This document shows, piece after piece, positions 39,875 to 50,321 of a stretch of DNA of 64,000 bases; the stretch's first letter is position 1; every line of letters begins with the position of its first letter. Under the pieces are notes generated by a model. The model did not search any database. It was not told the origin of the DNA and worked only from the letters and a program-made list of their open reading frames with translations. The stretch comes from Eutreptiella sp. 'Long Island Sound 2002' (lineage: Eukaryota; Euglenozoa; Euglenophyceae; Eutreptiales; Eutreptiaceae). The position numbers and the translations under genes are program-made. The stretch lies in assembly GCA_964036045.1 (NCBI GenBank), contig OZ038393.1:47174429-47238428 (forward strand), written 5' to 3'.

Positions 39875-40080
39875 GTCCCTGGGTCGGTTCGGCCGGCGGT
39901 GGTGGTGGCTTGTGGGGGATTGATGACGGGGCGCTTGGTGACGGGGTTGTGGACGAGGGTTTGGAGGGGGTCGTGTTGGGTGGCCGCCTCTGCAGTTGCG
40001 GTTGCTGCCGGTGGGAGGGGGGCGTGGGTTGTGGTGGGTGGGGGGTCCTCTCTTGGATTAGGGTCTGGGTTAGGGCGGTG

Positions 40081-41830
40081 TCAGTTGGGTTTGTGTCGTT
40101 GCGTTTGTGGTGTTGTGTGTGCTCGCTTGGGCGCCGGCTTGGGTTTGCGGTCGGGTCTGGGGTTGTGGTCCGGTTCCAGGTTGAGGAGGACCTCTGTCCG
40201 GAGGTGTGAGGGCGCCGATGTCGGGTCGGGAGTCTTACCAGTGCTTTGCCGGGGTGCCTGAGTCGCCTGTGTGGGGGTCAGGGGGCCGGTGCATGCAGCC
40301 GCGGCTTTGGTTTTTGCCGTGGCCTTGAGGATGAGGGCGGCGGGGAGGGGGGGGTCGGAAAATAAGGTGGAGGAGGTGGATGAGGCTGAGGATGGGGGGG
40401 AAGTGGTGGACGCGGGTTTGGCTGTGATGCGGGCGGGCTTGTGGGCGGCAGCTTCTGCTGCGGCCACGGCGGGGAGGATGGAGGGCATGTCTTCGGGCTG
40501 TAGGTTGGAGGCGGACGGCCCCGGGGGGCCCGGTCGTGACCTGGCAGCCCGGCGGGCCGATCTGTTCGGCAGCGGCGGGGGAGGGAGGCGCGGGGCTGTG
40601 GCCTTCTCCTTCCGGGCTTGGCTGGGCCGGGGTCCTGCAATGTGTGAGGTTGTGTAGGTTGGCGTCCGCGGGGGGGAACAGTTCGCATGGGCTGCATTCA
40701 GGGGCCGGGGGGGTGGGCCTGGGTCTTCTGGGGTGTGCGCGGGGGGCGTGTGCGGGCCACTGGGTCGGACGGGCGTGCCGCGGGCCGCGGGGCTCCTCTC
40801 GGCGGGTGTGTGCGGGTTGTGGAGTGTGGGGGGTGCTGAGGGGTGTCCGGCAGGTGGGCGTGTGGCGGGCGTGTGCTGGTGTTCGGGCCGGTGCGGGAGG
40901 CCCGTGTCGCGGGGCCGGGGGGTGCGCGCGATGGTGGGCGTTTGTGGGTCTCCGGGTGAGCAGCGAGAGGGGAGGGGCATGGGCGGGGATTGTGCGGTGG
41001 GCTGTGTTGTGTCGGTGTATGTGTCTGCTCGCCGCGGCGCGCTTGCGTGGTCAGTTATAGGCCGGGCGGTTTGGAGGAGAAGCTTGCCGTCTTCTGCTGC
41101 CGCGGCAAGGATTTCGCAGACGAGCTTGCGTATCTGGTGGACCTCTTGGTCAGTGGTGGGAAGGGGGTATGCTAGCTCTGGGCTAAGACCCACGCGGCTG
41201 AGGACCCTGTGGATGGCGTGGTACCCGCCGGTGAGGGATTGCTGCGGTCTGGGGGGGGGGGTCTGGCCGCGTATTCGGGCCCGCCTCGATTTGTGTGTGG
41301 GCGGTGGGGATGGCCCAAATCCAGGGCACGGTCCCTGTGGGTGGCCAGCGGCGCTGGATCCAGTGGGTCAGGCAAAGCATGGCCAGTCCCAGGTGGTAGC
41401 CCGCCTTCCCTGAGGTGATTTGGGCCAGGGCGCAGGCTTTGGGCTTGTCCCCTGGCTGGAGGACGCCCCTGAGGACCCTGTGCTGGGTCATGGGGTCCCC
41501 TATTGCCCCTGGTGCGGCGGCCCCTGGGGCGAGCATGGTGTCTGTCCCTTTGACGAGCCATTGCGGGCCGGGGGACGTAGCCGTAGCGGCTATCACGTAG
41601 TAGTGCCCGCGCTTGAGGACTGTAACCCAGACCTCCGGCGGGGGGTGGTCACTGTCTGTAGGCGGGGGGAGAAGGTTGTCGTCTTGGGTGCGGAGGCCGG
41701 CGGCGCGGAGGGCGGTGTCGCGAGTTGGTGCGGTGGCCTGTTCCCGGAGCTCCGGGCGGTTTGGGTCCGCTGGGTGGTCCTTCTCCGCTGGGGCCGGGTC
41801 GTAGGCGTACGGTCCCTCGACGTGTGACAT
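40081..41830 (-). CDS. LINE-B downstream ORF, two overlapping frames
   Basis: On the minus strand an ATG at 41830 opens 215 codons that look folded in the middle (PEVWVTVLKRGHYYVIAATA, GDKPKACALAQITSGKAGYH, LAMLCLTHWIQRRWPPTGTV). After about 41230 the better coding signal moves to a second frame, ending at 40081: SPELAYPLPTTDQEVHQIRK and LVCEILAAAAEDGKLLLQTA, then a long Pro/Thr/Ala-rich low-complexity region. One frameshift would join them into a ~580-residue protein. No domain recognised. Because it lies between the LINE ORF2 and the 3' end, it is most likely an extra protein of this LINE lineage. Confidence 0.45.
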
Positions 41831-42015
41831 TGATGTCGGTGTCGTGTGTCAGGGCCTGCGCGTCTACGTCGACGTGTGGTTGGCCCTGGTTGGGCTCGGC
41901 CTGGCTGGGCGGTGCCAGGTGGCTTCTTGGGTGAGAGATGGGCTTCAGGGCGCAGTGGTGGTGTCTTGGAGGCCTGCGGATGGAGATGGGGGGCGCGTGC
42001 GGGGCGCGGAGTGGG

Positions 42016-45000
42016 TTAGCGGACGTCTGGGTCATGCACGGCATGGTAATGGATGAGACGCTGCATGTGTTCCCTGGCGGTGGAATCCGTGAGTTGTTCC
42101 GCATGTGCTAACAGGAGGTGTTTGCAGTGTACCATTTGGGCCGCTGCTCTGCGGACTGCTTCTAGCTGGAGGTGCGCTGCTGCCTCCATGGGGCTTTCCG
42201 TGTGTTTGGTGAGGTGTCGGTGCAGGGCCTGTGTCACCACCCCTCTCATGGTGGCTTCTTTGACCAGGGGATCCCGGAAGAGGTGTTCGGTGGCCTGGTG
42301 TGCGTGGCTGTGGGTCGGCCATCCTTCGTGTCGTCGTAGGGTTTCCGCCGGAGACCAGCCCACTAGCGTGTCCCTGCCTGTATGGAGGGGGCATTTCTTG
42401 AAGTGTTCCCAGTCCTCCGGGGTGGTCCGGTCGCACGGGCAACAGGTGTGTTCTTCGGGGACGTGGATGTGTTTGCAGGCGAGCCATCTGGCGACCCTGG
42501 TGAGGAATGGTAGTTGCATCCTGAGGAACTGAATGCGTCGTTTTTGCAGCTGGGCTGGGACGTTTGCTGGGCGCAGTGCTGGGTGGTAGAGGGGGATTTG
42601 CAGTCTGTCCCGGAGCTCATGGATGTGCGCCCGGCTGTCTGCGTCGCCGAGCACGCGGGCGAGATGTTGGATGGGGTTGGGGTAGTGGTATGCTCTGTAC
42701 TGGGAGGAATAGGGGGCATCCTCTGGTAACCAGTCCGGGGTCTGATGGGGCTCGGGTACGGGGGGTATGTGTTGGAGGTGTGTGTGGTTTCGGCCGAGGT
42801 CAGGGATCTGGAGGGTTGGTAGGTGCGTTGTGCGCTGGTGTACTGCCTGGTTGTCGACCTTACCATTTCCGTATTGGTGTCTGTGGGACTCTTGTTTCAC
42901 GATGTGGAGTTGGACGTAGGGGGGAAGGCTGTGAAGGGCTTTCCAGAGCAGCAGTGCCTGGGTGCCGAGGCTCGTCGCGGTGGTTTTGTGAAGTGGTTGC
43001 CTTGCTATGCGGAGGAGCAGGTGTGTGTCAACAGTGGCGTCTACCACGAACCAGACCCGGACGATGTGCGGGAGGTGGGCGGGTAGGTGGGCCGCGATCT
43101 CGGCGATGGCGTCAGCCATGGCCCCTAGCTCCCCGTGGGAGGAGGCCCCGTAAGTGGTGTGGCCCGTGTGGTGGTCCATCCCTACGTGCTCATTTGGATC
43201 AGGTACTTCACACAGTGGTTTTACCCGGTTTACCCGGTCCATGTGGTAGTGTACCCCGGTGTGGGTTAGCTGCAGGGTGGCCCCCCCGGTGATGGGCGTG
43301 AAGGCGGATTCGCCTGAGGCGTCGGTGAAAAAGAGCCGGTCCACCGGTGATGCTTGTGGGAGGCGGCATGGGTTCATCGGCAGGTAGCCGTATACGGCGA
43401 GGCCCGTGGTGAGGTGAGCTACTCGGGTTGTGGTCTGCAGGATGGGGCTGGTGTACACCCCTATTCCTTTGGAGATGATGTGTTTCGCTTGAGGGGACAT
43501 GGCTATGAGTCCCTGCTCCGGCTGTCCTTGTGTGAGGTAGGAGTAGATGTAGTTGAGCATGTAGGCCGTGTCTGGGTTTAGGTCGTGGCATGTGAGGGTT
43601 TGTGTTCGGTGCTCCGGTGTGTGGCAGGAGTGGTGGAGCGGATAGTAGGGGTGCTCGTGCTTGCCCGTTCTGCCTGATTCGTACATGCTGTAACAGATGG
43701 CGACGCCTGCCGGGTCGGGGCAGGGCCAGGTGGGTGTAGTGGTGAAGAGAAATTCAGGCGCGTGGTCGGGGTTCCACGCTACCGTGGGGTTGGTGTCGGT
43801 GCGGTGGAGCCATGGGGCTACCCATGCGTAGGCCTGTGGTGGTAGGTGGGTTGTGGGGTGGGTGTGGTGGCGTGCTATGAGGTGTAGTACGGGCCATGGT
43901 GTGGTTCTTGCCTCGGGGTCACAGGCCCAACATGTGCGTGGCATGCTCTGGGAGTCATGGGGGACCCGTGTTCGGTCTCAGGCGGTCATGTGGTGTTTCA
44001 GTATGCGCCATTTTGCCCCGTGGTGGATGACGGTGGTCTGCGTGGGTTTGGCTTCATTCAGGGCCAGTAGTAGGGTTAGTGGTCGGACTGGGCCCGTCCC
44101 CGGGGGGACGGGTTCGTGTATCGAGCCGGTGGGTGCGTAGGGCGGTGTCGCTGGGATGGGTTGGCGTTGTTGCTTTTTGAAATCTCGGTAGGCTGCTCGC
44201 ATGTCTTTGCTTCCCGGCAGAGGGTGTCCCGCTGCTCGTGCCCTCTGCGTGAGGTACTGGTGGAAGAGGCGGTATTGAGGCCATTCGGGAAGCTGTAGAA
44301 AGGGGGTGTGGTGTGCCCCGCTGTTGTGCAGGACCCGCATTTGGGGGAGGGTGACGTATACTACAGTGATGGAGACCCCGACAAGGTCTATGGTGTGGAT
44401 GAGGCCCTTGGGGTGATGGGGGAGGTCCCCGCAGAGGACCGCTAGCGGCTCTTCCTCTGGGCACGTGTGGTTGGTGAGTATGGCGTGGTGTGGGGATGGG
44501 AGGAGAAGCTGCAGGTGGTTCCATAGGCGCGTGTTCATGTCGGTGGGCATGCCCGTCTGGTGGAGTACCCAGCGCGGGCATGTGTTGCGGGCCCGTTGTG
44601 CGGCTTGGAGGCGGTTTGTGGTGACCTCGCGGACCTCCGGTGAGTGGTTGTGGGTCATGCAGTGAAGGAGGAGGGCGGTGTGTCTGGTGTAGGCCGCTTT
44701 CACCTCGTCCCCCATGGCGTCCCCATAGTGGGGCCATGCCGCTCGGATGGCGCGGGTGGGTATTGAGGTGGCCCAGCCCCCGTGTGCTGCCCATGCCTTG
44801 GTCACGGCGCGTGTGGCCGGCTGGAGGGCGGTGGTGGGGTGTGTCAGGTGGAGTGCTTGGAAGCCTATGGAGGCGTTCAAGACCCCGGTGAGGTAGTACG
44901 CCAGGCTCTGGTGGGACAGGGAGAGGGCCTTGGTGGTCGGGGACGCATATATGGGGAGATGGGCGAGGTGTGATTGCCACTTGGGAGCGAGGGTGCTGTC

Positions 45001-45160
45001 CTCAGGGTTGGCGGCCTGGATTACCCCCAGGTGGGTGGTGGTTGTCACGACTTGCATGGGGGGCCCTTTTGGCCCTAGGGTGGGGGGTGTGGCAGACCCC
45101 TTGATCATGGCCACTGACCTTGTGGGGTGGACAATGAGGTTGTTGTGGGAGAGGTAGGAG
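42016..45160 (-). pseudogene. LINE-B ORF2: RT thumb, zinc module, RNase H, C-terminal zinc knuckle
   Basis: Open in a single frame for over 1000 codons apart from one TGA at 43978-43980. It begins within the RT thumb (VVTTTTHLGVIQAANPED), followed by a connector (RLWNHLQLLLPSPHHAIL). A zinc-like module CWACDPEARTTPWPVLHLIA, followed by RHHTHP, lies near 43930. RNase H has FFTDASGESAF (about 43340-43310), SSHGELGAMADAIAEIA and FVVDATVDTHLL. A C-terminal knuckle CCPCDRTTPEDWEHFKKC (about 42445-42390) precedes a helical tail. RNase H plus a CCHC knuckle at the C-terminus is established for several LINE clades. The stop after KHHMTA may be a CGA to TGA change. The missing RT palm makes this copy inactive. 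Confidence 0.8.
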
Positions 45161-45641
45161 ACCTTCCATATGATTATAATGTGATTTAATCATGTTTTAA
45201 GACATATTAGAAGGTTCTAATGTATTGGAAGCTATTTTGAAGCTATTTTGAAGCTTCAGATGGCCTGTTGCAAGTGTCGCCGTCTGCTGCCGCCGACAGC
45301 AATTTTCGTAATATTGACAAGGCCTGTGATAAGATAGACCACTCACAAAGTTGCTAAAATATAGGTTTTATTGCCTTTTTTATGAGAATTTATTGTTATA
45401 TCAATTTTCTTGTTATTTAGGCATGCGAACCCGTATTACTGGACCAGCCAGTTGGACCAGCTGAATGTTTGTTCACGACTTCGTCTTCCTGCTGTTGCCT
45501 ACTTTGTGCTTGCCAAGGGAATCAATTGAAATGGAGAAATTCATTTAAAACAATCTGATGTTAAAGTGCAAGACAAGGACAAAAGGGTTATTGTGCACCC
45601 TAACTGAGTTGGCAAACAGTCTAAGTACAAGCACAAGCACA
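45161..45641 (+). repeat. Right LTR of element X, 3' part
   Basis: Resumes with the second 24-bp target copy and continues colinear with 19121-19602 of the left copy, including TTTATTGCCTTTTTT, CTTGTTATTTAGGCATG and the terminal GTCTAAGTACAAGCACAA. Confidence 0.78.
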
Positions 45642-45956
45642 GCTGCAGCAGCGCCGAACTGCTGCACTGGTTCTGCAGCCCGTGCATCGCACACCTGCAT
45701 GCCTGCCCACTTTGCCGACGGCCGGACCCCCGGACTGCAGGGCACAACCAGCGCAGGAGCAGGGCCCCAAAAGCAGCGGATGTATAGGTGTTTGAAGCAC
45801 CGAACCCGATCGAGGGTTGGAGTTAGTACATTTACCGTAACTGGAGTTCTACAGGAGGCCTGAGCCCACCCCTGCACACACTGAGTAGGCCTAGGTGTCA
45901 GCACAAGAGTGCTCACCGCCCCTCAGAGGTTAGGGAACAATCGGGGTTGCCAGTAA
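45642..45956 (+). other. Stretch upstream of element 2 gag
   Basis: About 315 bp with a CAG-rich start. It may be the leader of element 2 or flanking sequence of X. No LTR or primer-binding site for element 2 is recognised here. Confidence 0.45.
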
Positions 45957-46930
45957 AGGACCTCAACTTTGAGTTTCCAAGGGAGGGCATCATCCGAGCT
46001 GTTGGCCAAACTCCTGTCTGGATCAGAAGATCCAGATGTGACGGCCCTATCAGAGGCCATTAAGGCAAAGCTGGGTATTGCTGAACCCTTACCCAAGCCT
46101 GAGTTGCCCTCTCTCTCTCCAGGGCTGAGTAGCCTGGCCGAAGATCTCAAGAGATCAAGGGTCTCAAGGCTGTTGCCTAAGGTCACCTGCCCCAGCCCCT
46201 TTCACCCCCGTGCCAGGACAGTGCCTATGGCTGATCCACAGGACGTGCCTGTCACAGAGAGTGAGAGAAGAGGACTGTCAGCCCTGGCCCCTCTTGCCGG
46301 CGTGTCGCCTACAGGCCTAACTCCGGGGGGTGGGAAGACGGGCAGACCAATTGCCCAGGCGAACATCCAGCTGGAACTGCCGGAGTTCGACCCCAAAAAT
46401 CTGCCTGAATGGGCAGAAGAATTTGCAGAGTTCCTTTTGTTGACTGGCCAATCCCATGTGGATGTGGCCACCAAATGTTCACTGCTAAACCGCTCATGCA
46501 AAAAGAAATTTTTGCAAAAACAGGTCAAACAGATTCTGAAAACCTGTTCTACTTGGGCAGAGGTACTCCTGAGGTTAGCGAAAACATTCCCAGTCTATGA
46601 GACTGACCTCAGCGTACGCACACAGATCGAGGAGCTACCTATGCTCCCGGAGTTTCCATCCGCTGCGCGAATTGCTGAGTATGTGTGCGACTTGGAGTAC
46701 TTATTTTCGAGAATGAACGTGGGCTCCTACGGAGCCACTGAGCCCCACCTGTGGCTCATGAGTAAGATCCCCCAGCGTACGTGGGATGATTGCCGCTCCA
46801 CCTCTGAGAGGAAGAGCAGGACCCACTCGTACGATACACTGGTGGCTCTCTTGATTGAGCTAGCTCTTGAGAGAGAGAATGACTCCCACATGGAGAAATT
46901 CCTCAAGAAGCATTTGGGACGAGGTGGTAC
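45957..46930 (+). pseudogene. gag: Ty3 element 2 gag, first part (split by element 3)
   Basis: Open from just after a TAA at 45954 to the insertion point of element 3. No ATG lies near the start; the first in-frame ATG is at 46227, so the true N-terminus is missing, frame-shifted or further upstream. The capsid-like core runs from QANIQLELPEFDPKNLPEWA to YDTLVALLIELALERENDSH. It aligns residue for residue with element 1 gag (VVNLPEFTGKDLSEFAENF ... LCVLLLELALEKESDQH). Shared marks include YETDLS, RTQIEELPMLP/RAEIENLPVLP and WDDCRSTSERK/WDECRSTAERK. The gene resumes at 63073. Confidence 0.8.
46772..46930 (+). repeat. 159-bp gag segment present on both sides of element 3 (left copy)
   Basis: Matches 63073-63231 with a single substitution. 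This is far longer than the 4-6 bp duplication normally made by Ty3 integrases. Confidence 0.92.
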
Positions 46931-48924
46931 TGAAGCGGTACCCAGAACCCCATAGCTAGGTTACGGCATACAACCGGTCTCCGGTCCACTAACCCCATGT
47001 ACGGAAGGGAAGACGCCCGTTGACGCTCCGTTCCGTGCCGTAAAGCCCCGCATCGGCAACCGATGCACCGCCAGCGGAGATTTGTATATCAGAATATCAG
47101 GAATCAACAGGGTTTTACTTTCATATTGTTTCCGTCAATTTTTATGCTTCCGTTCTGATATTCACTGTTTTGACTGCTGGCGGTTGGATCGCGACTTTAC
47201 CGTAACCGCCAGTTTCACTCTCTATAATGGAAATTTTAACGCAATCCGTCATGAAGGCTCCAAAGCCTTCAGGAACTGCATGGACGCTTCCGCAATTTTC
47301 ACATCTTACACTCGCAACCTTAATCCGAATTTTTCAGGATGTCGAAATCGGATTTTCGACTTCGACATCCCCGCACTTGATTTGACCTCTTTCGAGTGGA
47401 CCTACGTGCTTCCCTATGCACGAATCAACTTCCCTTTTATCTTGCCCTCCATTTGACTCAGAGATATGGGCAAAACAAAGTTGATTCGTGAGGCCACTTG
47501 TGAGGGTCATATCTCGTGCCGCTTGCGAGAATTGACGATAAGGAAACGTGGGATGTATTCACAATACTCCTGACGTAATTTAGGAAGCTTTATATGCCTT
47601 GCGTTTCCACACATGCGCGCTAGTGTAATGGATCATGGTCAAGAGGGTAGAGTTTGCGTTACAACTCATTGGCCATGATATTGCGTGCGTTAAGATAACT
47701 TTCGAGTGTAGCGCGCGAGTGTTGGTGTTGCATAGGAACTCTCCTTGAGTTCCTATGAGCGATTGACACAAAGTTATGCCCTTGGAGGGGCATGACATAT
47801 CGTGGTGGGAGCTACCATTTTGGGCTATATGTGGTATGTGCCATGTGTTGTGTTGCGTGCCCATTTGGCGGGTCCATTACTCTAAGCCAAGCCCGCCAAT
47901 GGACCTCATATGGTGCAAGCCCCTTCTCCATACTCCCTACGATCAATTGCAAGCCTAACCTTCGTGAAGGGAAGCTTGTGTGGTGAACCCGAAGCGATGC
48001 GTTGGGAGCAAGGTGTGTATTTTGCAATTTTCCATATTTTCATGTGCCCACTTGGGAAGTAGCGCTCGTAACCTTTCAAGGCGCCCCAAGTGGAGCACAT
48101 ATGTGGGATCGAAGGTCATTGGTGTCAAGTCATTGTGTGTAGAAGGATTAAGTGATTGCACGATCCAAGCCGAAGATATTATAATATAATTATGCACCTT
48201 TCAAGGCACTTTTGTGTGTTCTTGTGCCAATTTTGCCATTTTTGGCCCGTCATGATGTCAAGTGGCGACCGTGTATCTCAACGTTGCGCTCAATTGACAT
48301 CATGACCCAACTATGATATGAGGGTACATACTTCGGTGCCCAACATATCTTGAACCCGGCGAATAGCTCCTCTTAGGCTTGGCATACCGTGGCCGCCATG
48401 TTGGCAATTTGGGACTATCCCAAATCATGGGCTCACTTGGCGACCCTGCCATTCCCAATATCGGAGGAGTTGGGCGACGCCGAAAAGATATGTTGGACCA
48501 ATATGACTTGATACCAATCCTATGGCACACTCCGGTCCGAGTCGGGCATGTGCCTCATTTGCCCCAACCATGAGTGTGCGCATTTTTGGCCATTTTGAGC
48601 AATTTTCCACTTTTGCTGCCCGCCGTGCACTATGTTCTAACCCTCGTGCACGCCGGACGCATGGACCAATGGACCATATATGACATGGGTGTTATGGGTA
48701 ATGGTCCCCATGGTCTACACACCACGTGGGCGAAGCGGAGCCACCTTCGTTAAGGCGCTAGCCCAAAGTGAGTGTGGGCAATTTTGCAATTTTGACATTT
48801 GTGGACCCAATTGGGATTGTCACCACGCCGAGTGGCATGGAGATCTTTGAGAGCCAAGGGCATGGGAGTCTACATTGGACTCCGGGTGGATTGCGTATGG
48901 AATGGCGGATCCGATCTCGAAGCC
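46931..48924 (+). repeat. 5' LTR of Ty3 element 3 (minimum extent)
   Basis: The extent is set by the match to the right copy. The true 3' limit of the LTR cannot be fixed, because the right copy is truncated where it joins gag. The 124-codon frame starting TTG near 47082 is present in both copies only because the LTRs are copies. Confidence 0.88.
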
Positions 48925-50279
48925 GGCGTGGAGATATACTATTGGGAGCACACCGAATTTTGGCTCATTTCAAGCAGCCAAAATGACCCAATTTTGGGAC
49001 CCCAATTTCCCCCTTCCGTGTGGTCAATTGGCGGCCCCATTTCTCTAAGCCCATAGGGAGCCCGGACCCAAATCCAAGTTGTACAGTCAGATATAAGTCC
49101 CCGGTCCTGCCTCCTACCCTGTGAGTCATTGGCCTTTCCTTGGCCGGGCGAGCCACGCGTGGGAATGACGCCAATTTTGGTGATTTTGGCATCATGACCC
49201 CACATGACTCATCCGTGTTGCCCTGATGCCGGGACCTCAGAGGGAACCAGGTTGGGTGAGGGCTCCAGAGAGTTTGTACTCGAAGGGCAAAGGGTCAGTT
49301 GCCTCGTTCCTACCTCTGGCGGGTCCGGACGAGGGGTCAATTTTGGGGATTTTTGAGTTAATTTCAGCCCATTTTCAGCTACCAACTCCTGGGTGATAAT
49401 GGCGGGGCCATATCTCTGGCTCAGAGAGGAGTTGGGACCTGCCGTTCAGGGAGCAAAAGGAGCTACTGTTGGTTGACCTCGGAGCTCCTTGGTTCCCAGG
49501 AACTCGCCTGTGGCTACGTGGGACACCTCTCCCATTGGCAGGGTTTCAGGGTCCGGACTGAGCAGGGAATGGGTTGTGTTTGAGCCCCCGCCCCCACCAG
49601 CCACTGAGAGGGTCGGACCTGGGATTGGGATACAAGTTAGGATAGAGTGTCTATTATCCTGTGATGCCCTTACCCCAGTCCAGTCTTAACCCCATGTGTA
49701 CATATCCTGATGTGTTGTTGTACATACTTTTGTTCCCTCTTTGCAGAGTGGCAAGGATTCTGAAACGCTTTGTCACATGACACGAGCGTATTGATGCCCT
49801 TGTGAGCGTAGTGCCTTGCCTGCCTGCTCACCTGTGCGTGTCACCGCAGCGTCCCGTGGCCGGCCCCCCACGGGAACGCGTCAAAAGCGTTTCACCGCCG
49901 CGGGGTTACCCAGCCCTCGCGTGCCACTCGGGGCCACCAACCCCGAGCAGCGCGGCGCAGCTCGCAGCTCGCAGCGCAGCGCAGCGTCTCGCAGCGCGGC
50001 GCAGCGGCTCGCAGCGCCACTCAGCGACAGCGCCGAGTTCGTCACGGAGCCCGCAGCGCCGTCCAGAGCATCGCCCTGACCGCGCAGCAACCGTGAAAGA
50101 GGTGCACAGACCAGGACTCCTGCATCAGCCCCATCGGCCGACCCGGAGTCCCATCGCCCGACCAGCAAGGCCGCGTCAACCACCTCCACAACCACCGGCT
50201 GACCAGCACCAGCCGCACTTCCAATCCAGTGCTGCAGCACCCTCCTCAACAACCACAACCAGTTCGTTGAGTTGAACGA
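48925..50279 (+). other. Remainder of the 5' LTR or leader of element 3
   Basis: About 1.35 kb without a supported gene. It may include the rest of the LTR, the primer-binding site and the leader. A pyrimidine-rich TTCCCTCTTTGCAG near 49733-49746 resembles a 3' splice site. A short serial repeat of CGCAGCTCGCAGC type lies near 49950-50035. Confidence 0.5.
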
Positions 50280-50321
50280 GTGCACATCAAGGACCTCAAG
50301 ACCAACTACGCCCCCGCTGCC

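Larger units (their letters stand above)
35649..45160 (-). mobile_element. LINE-B: 9.5-kb non-LTR retrotransposon insertion, 5'-truncated
   Basis: Flanked by a perfect 24-bp duplication (35625-35648 and 45161-45184) within the right LTR of element X. The left LTR copy shows the unoccupied site at 19121-19144. On the minus strand the order is: end of RT, zinc module, RNase H and C-terminal zinc knuckle (45160-42016); then two further ORFs (41830-38249); then about 2.6 kb of A/C-rich 3' region ending in CACCTACCTACCTAC next to the target copy. The RT palm is missing, so this is a 5'-truncated copy of a LINE related to LINE-A. More than 6 kb of sequence downstream of ORF2 is unusually long for a LINE. 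Confidence 0.85.
18911..45641 (+). mobile_element. Element X: probable non-coding LTR retrotransposon, heavily nested
   Basis: Two copies of a ~0.69-kb repeat lie at 18911-19602 and, split by LINE-B, at 35442-35648 plus 45161-45641. The right copy is immediately preceded by a polypurine tract (AGGAGGGGGG, 35432-35441) and begins TG, as a 3' LTR should; both copies end in CA. After removing the DNA transposon and LINE-C, about 5.4 kb of internal sequence remains, with no gag or pol. This looks like a large non-autonomous LTR derivative. Against it: the left copy starts AG rather than TG, I cannot find a target duplication, and no clear primer-binding site follows the left LTR. The two repeats may instead be independent solo or partial LTRs. 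Confidence 0.42.

Noticed and set aside
47082-47456. 124-codon frame repeated at 61238-61612
   Set aside because: Its conservation is explained by the two LTR copies; it lacks an ATG start and any recognisable domain.
48952-48975. Resemblance to the dinoflagellate spliced leader (TTTTGGCTCA...CAAG)
   Set aside because: Only ~10 contiguous bases agree and an insertion breaks the rest; not enough to support the call.
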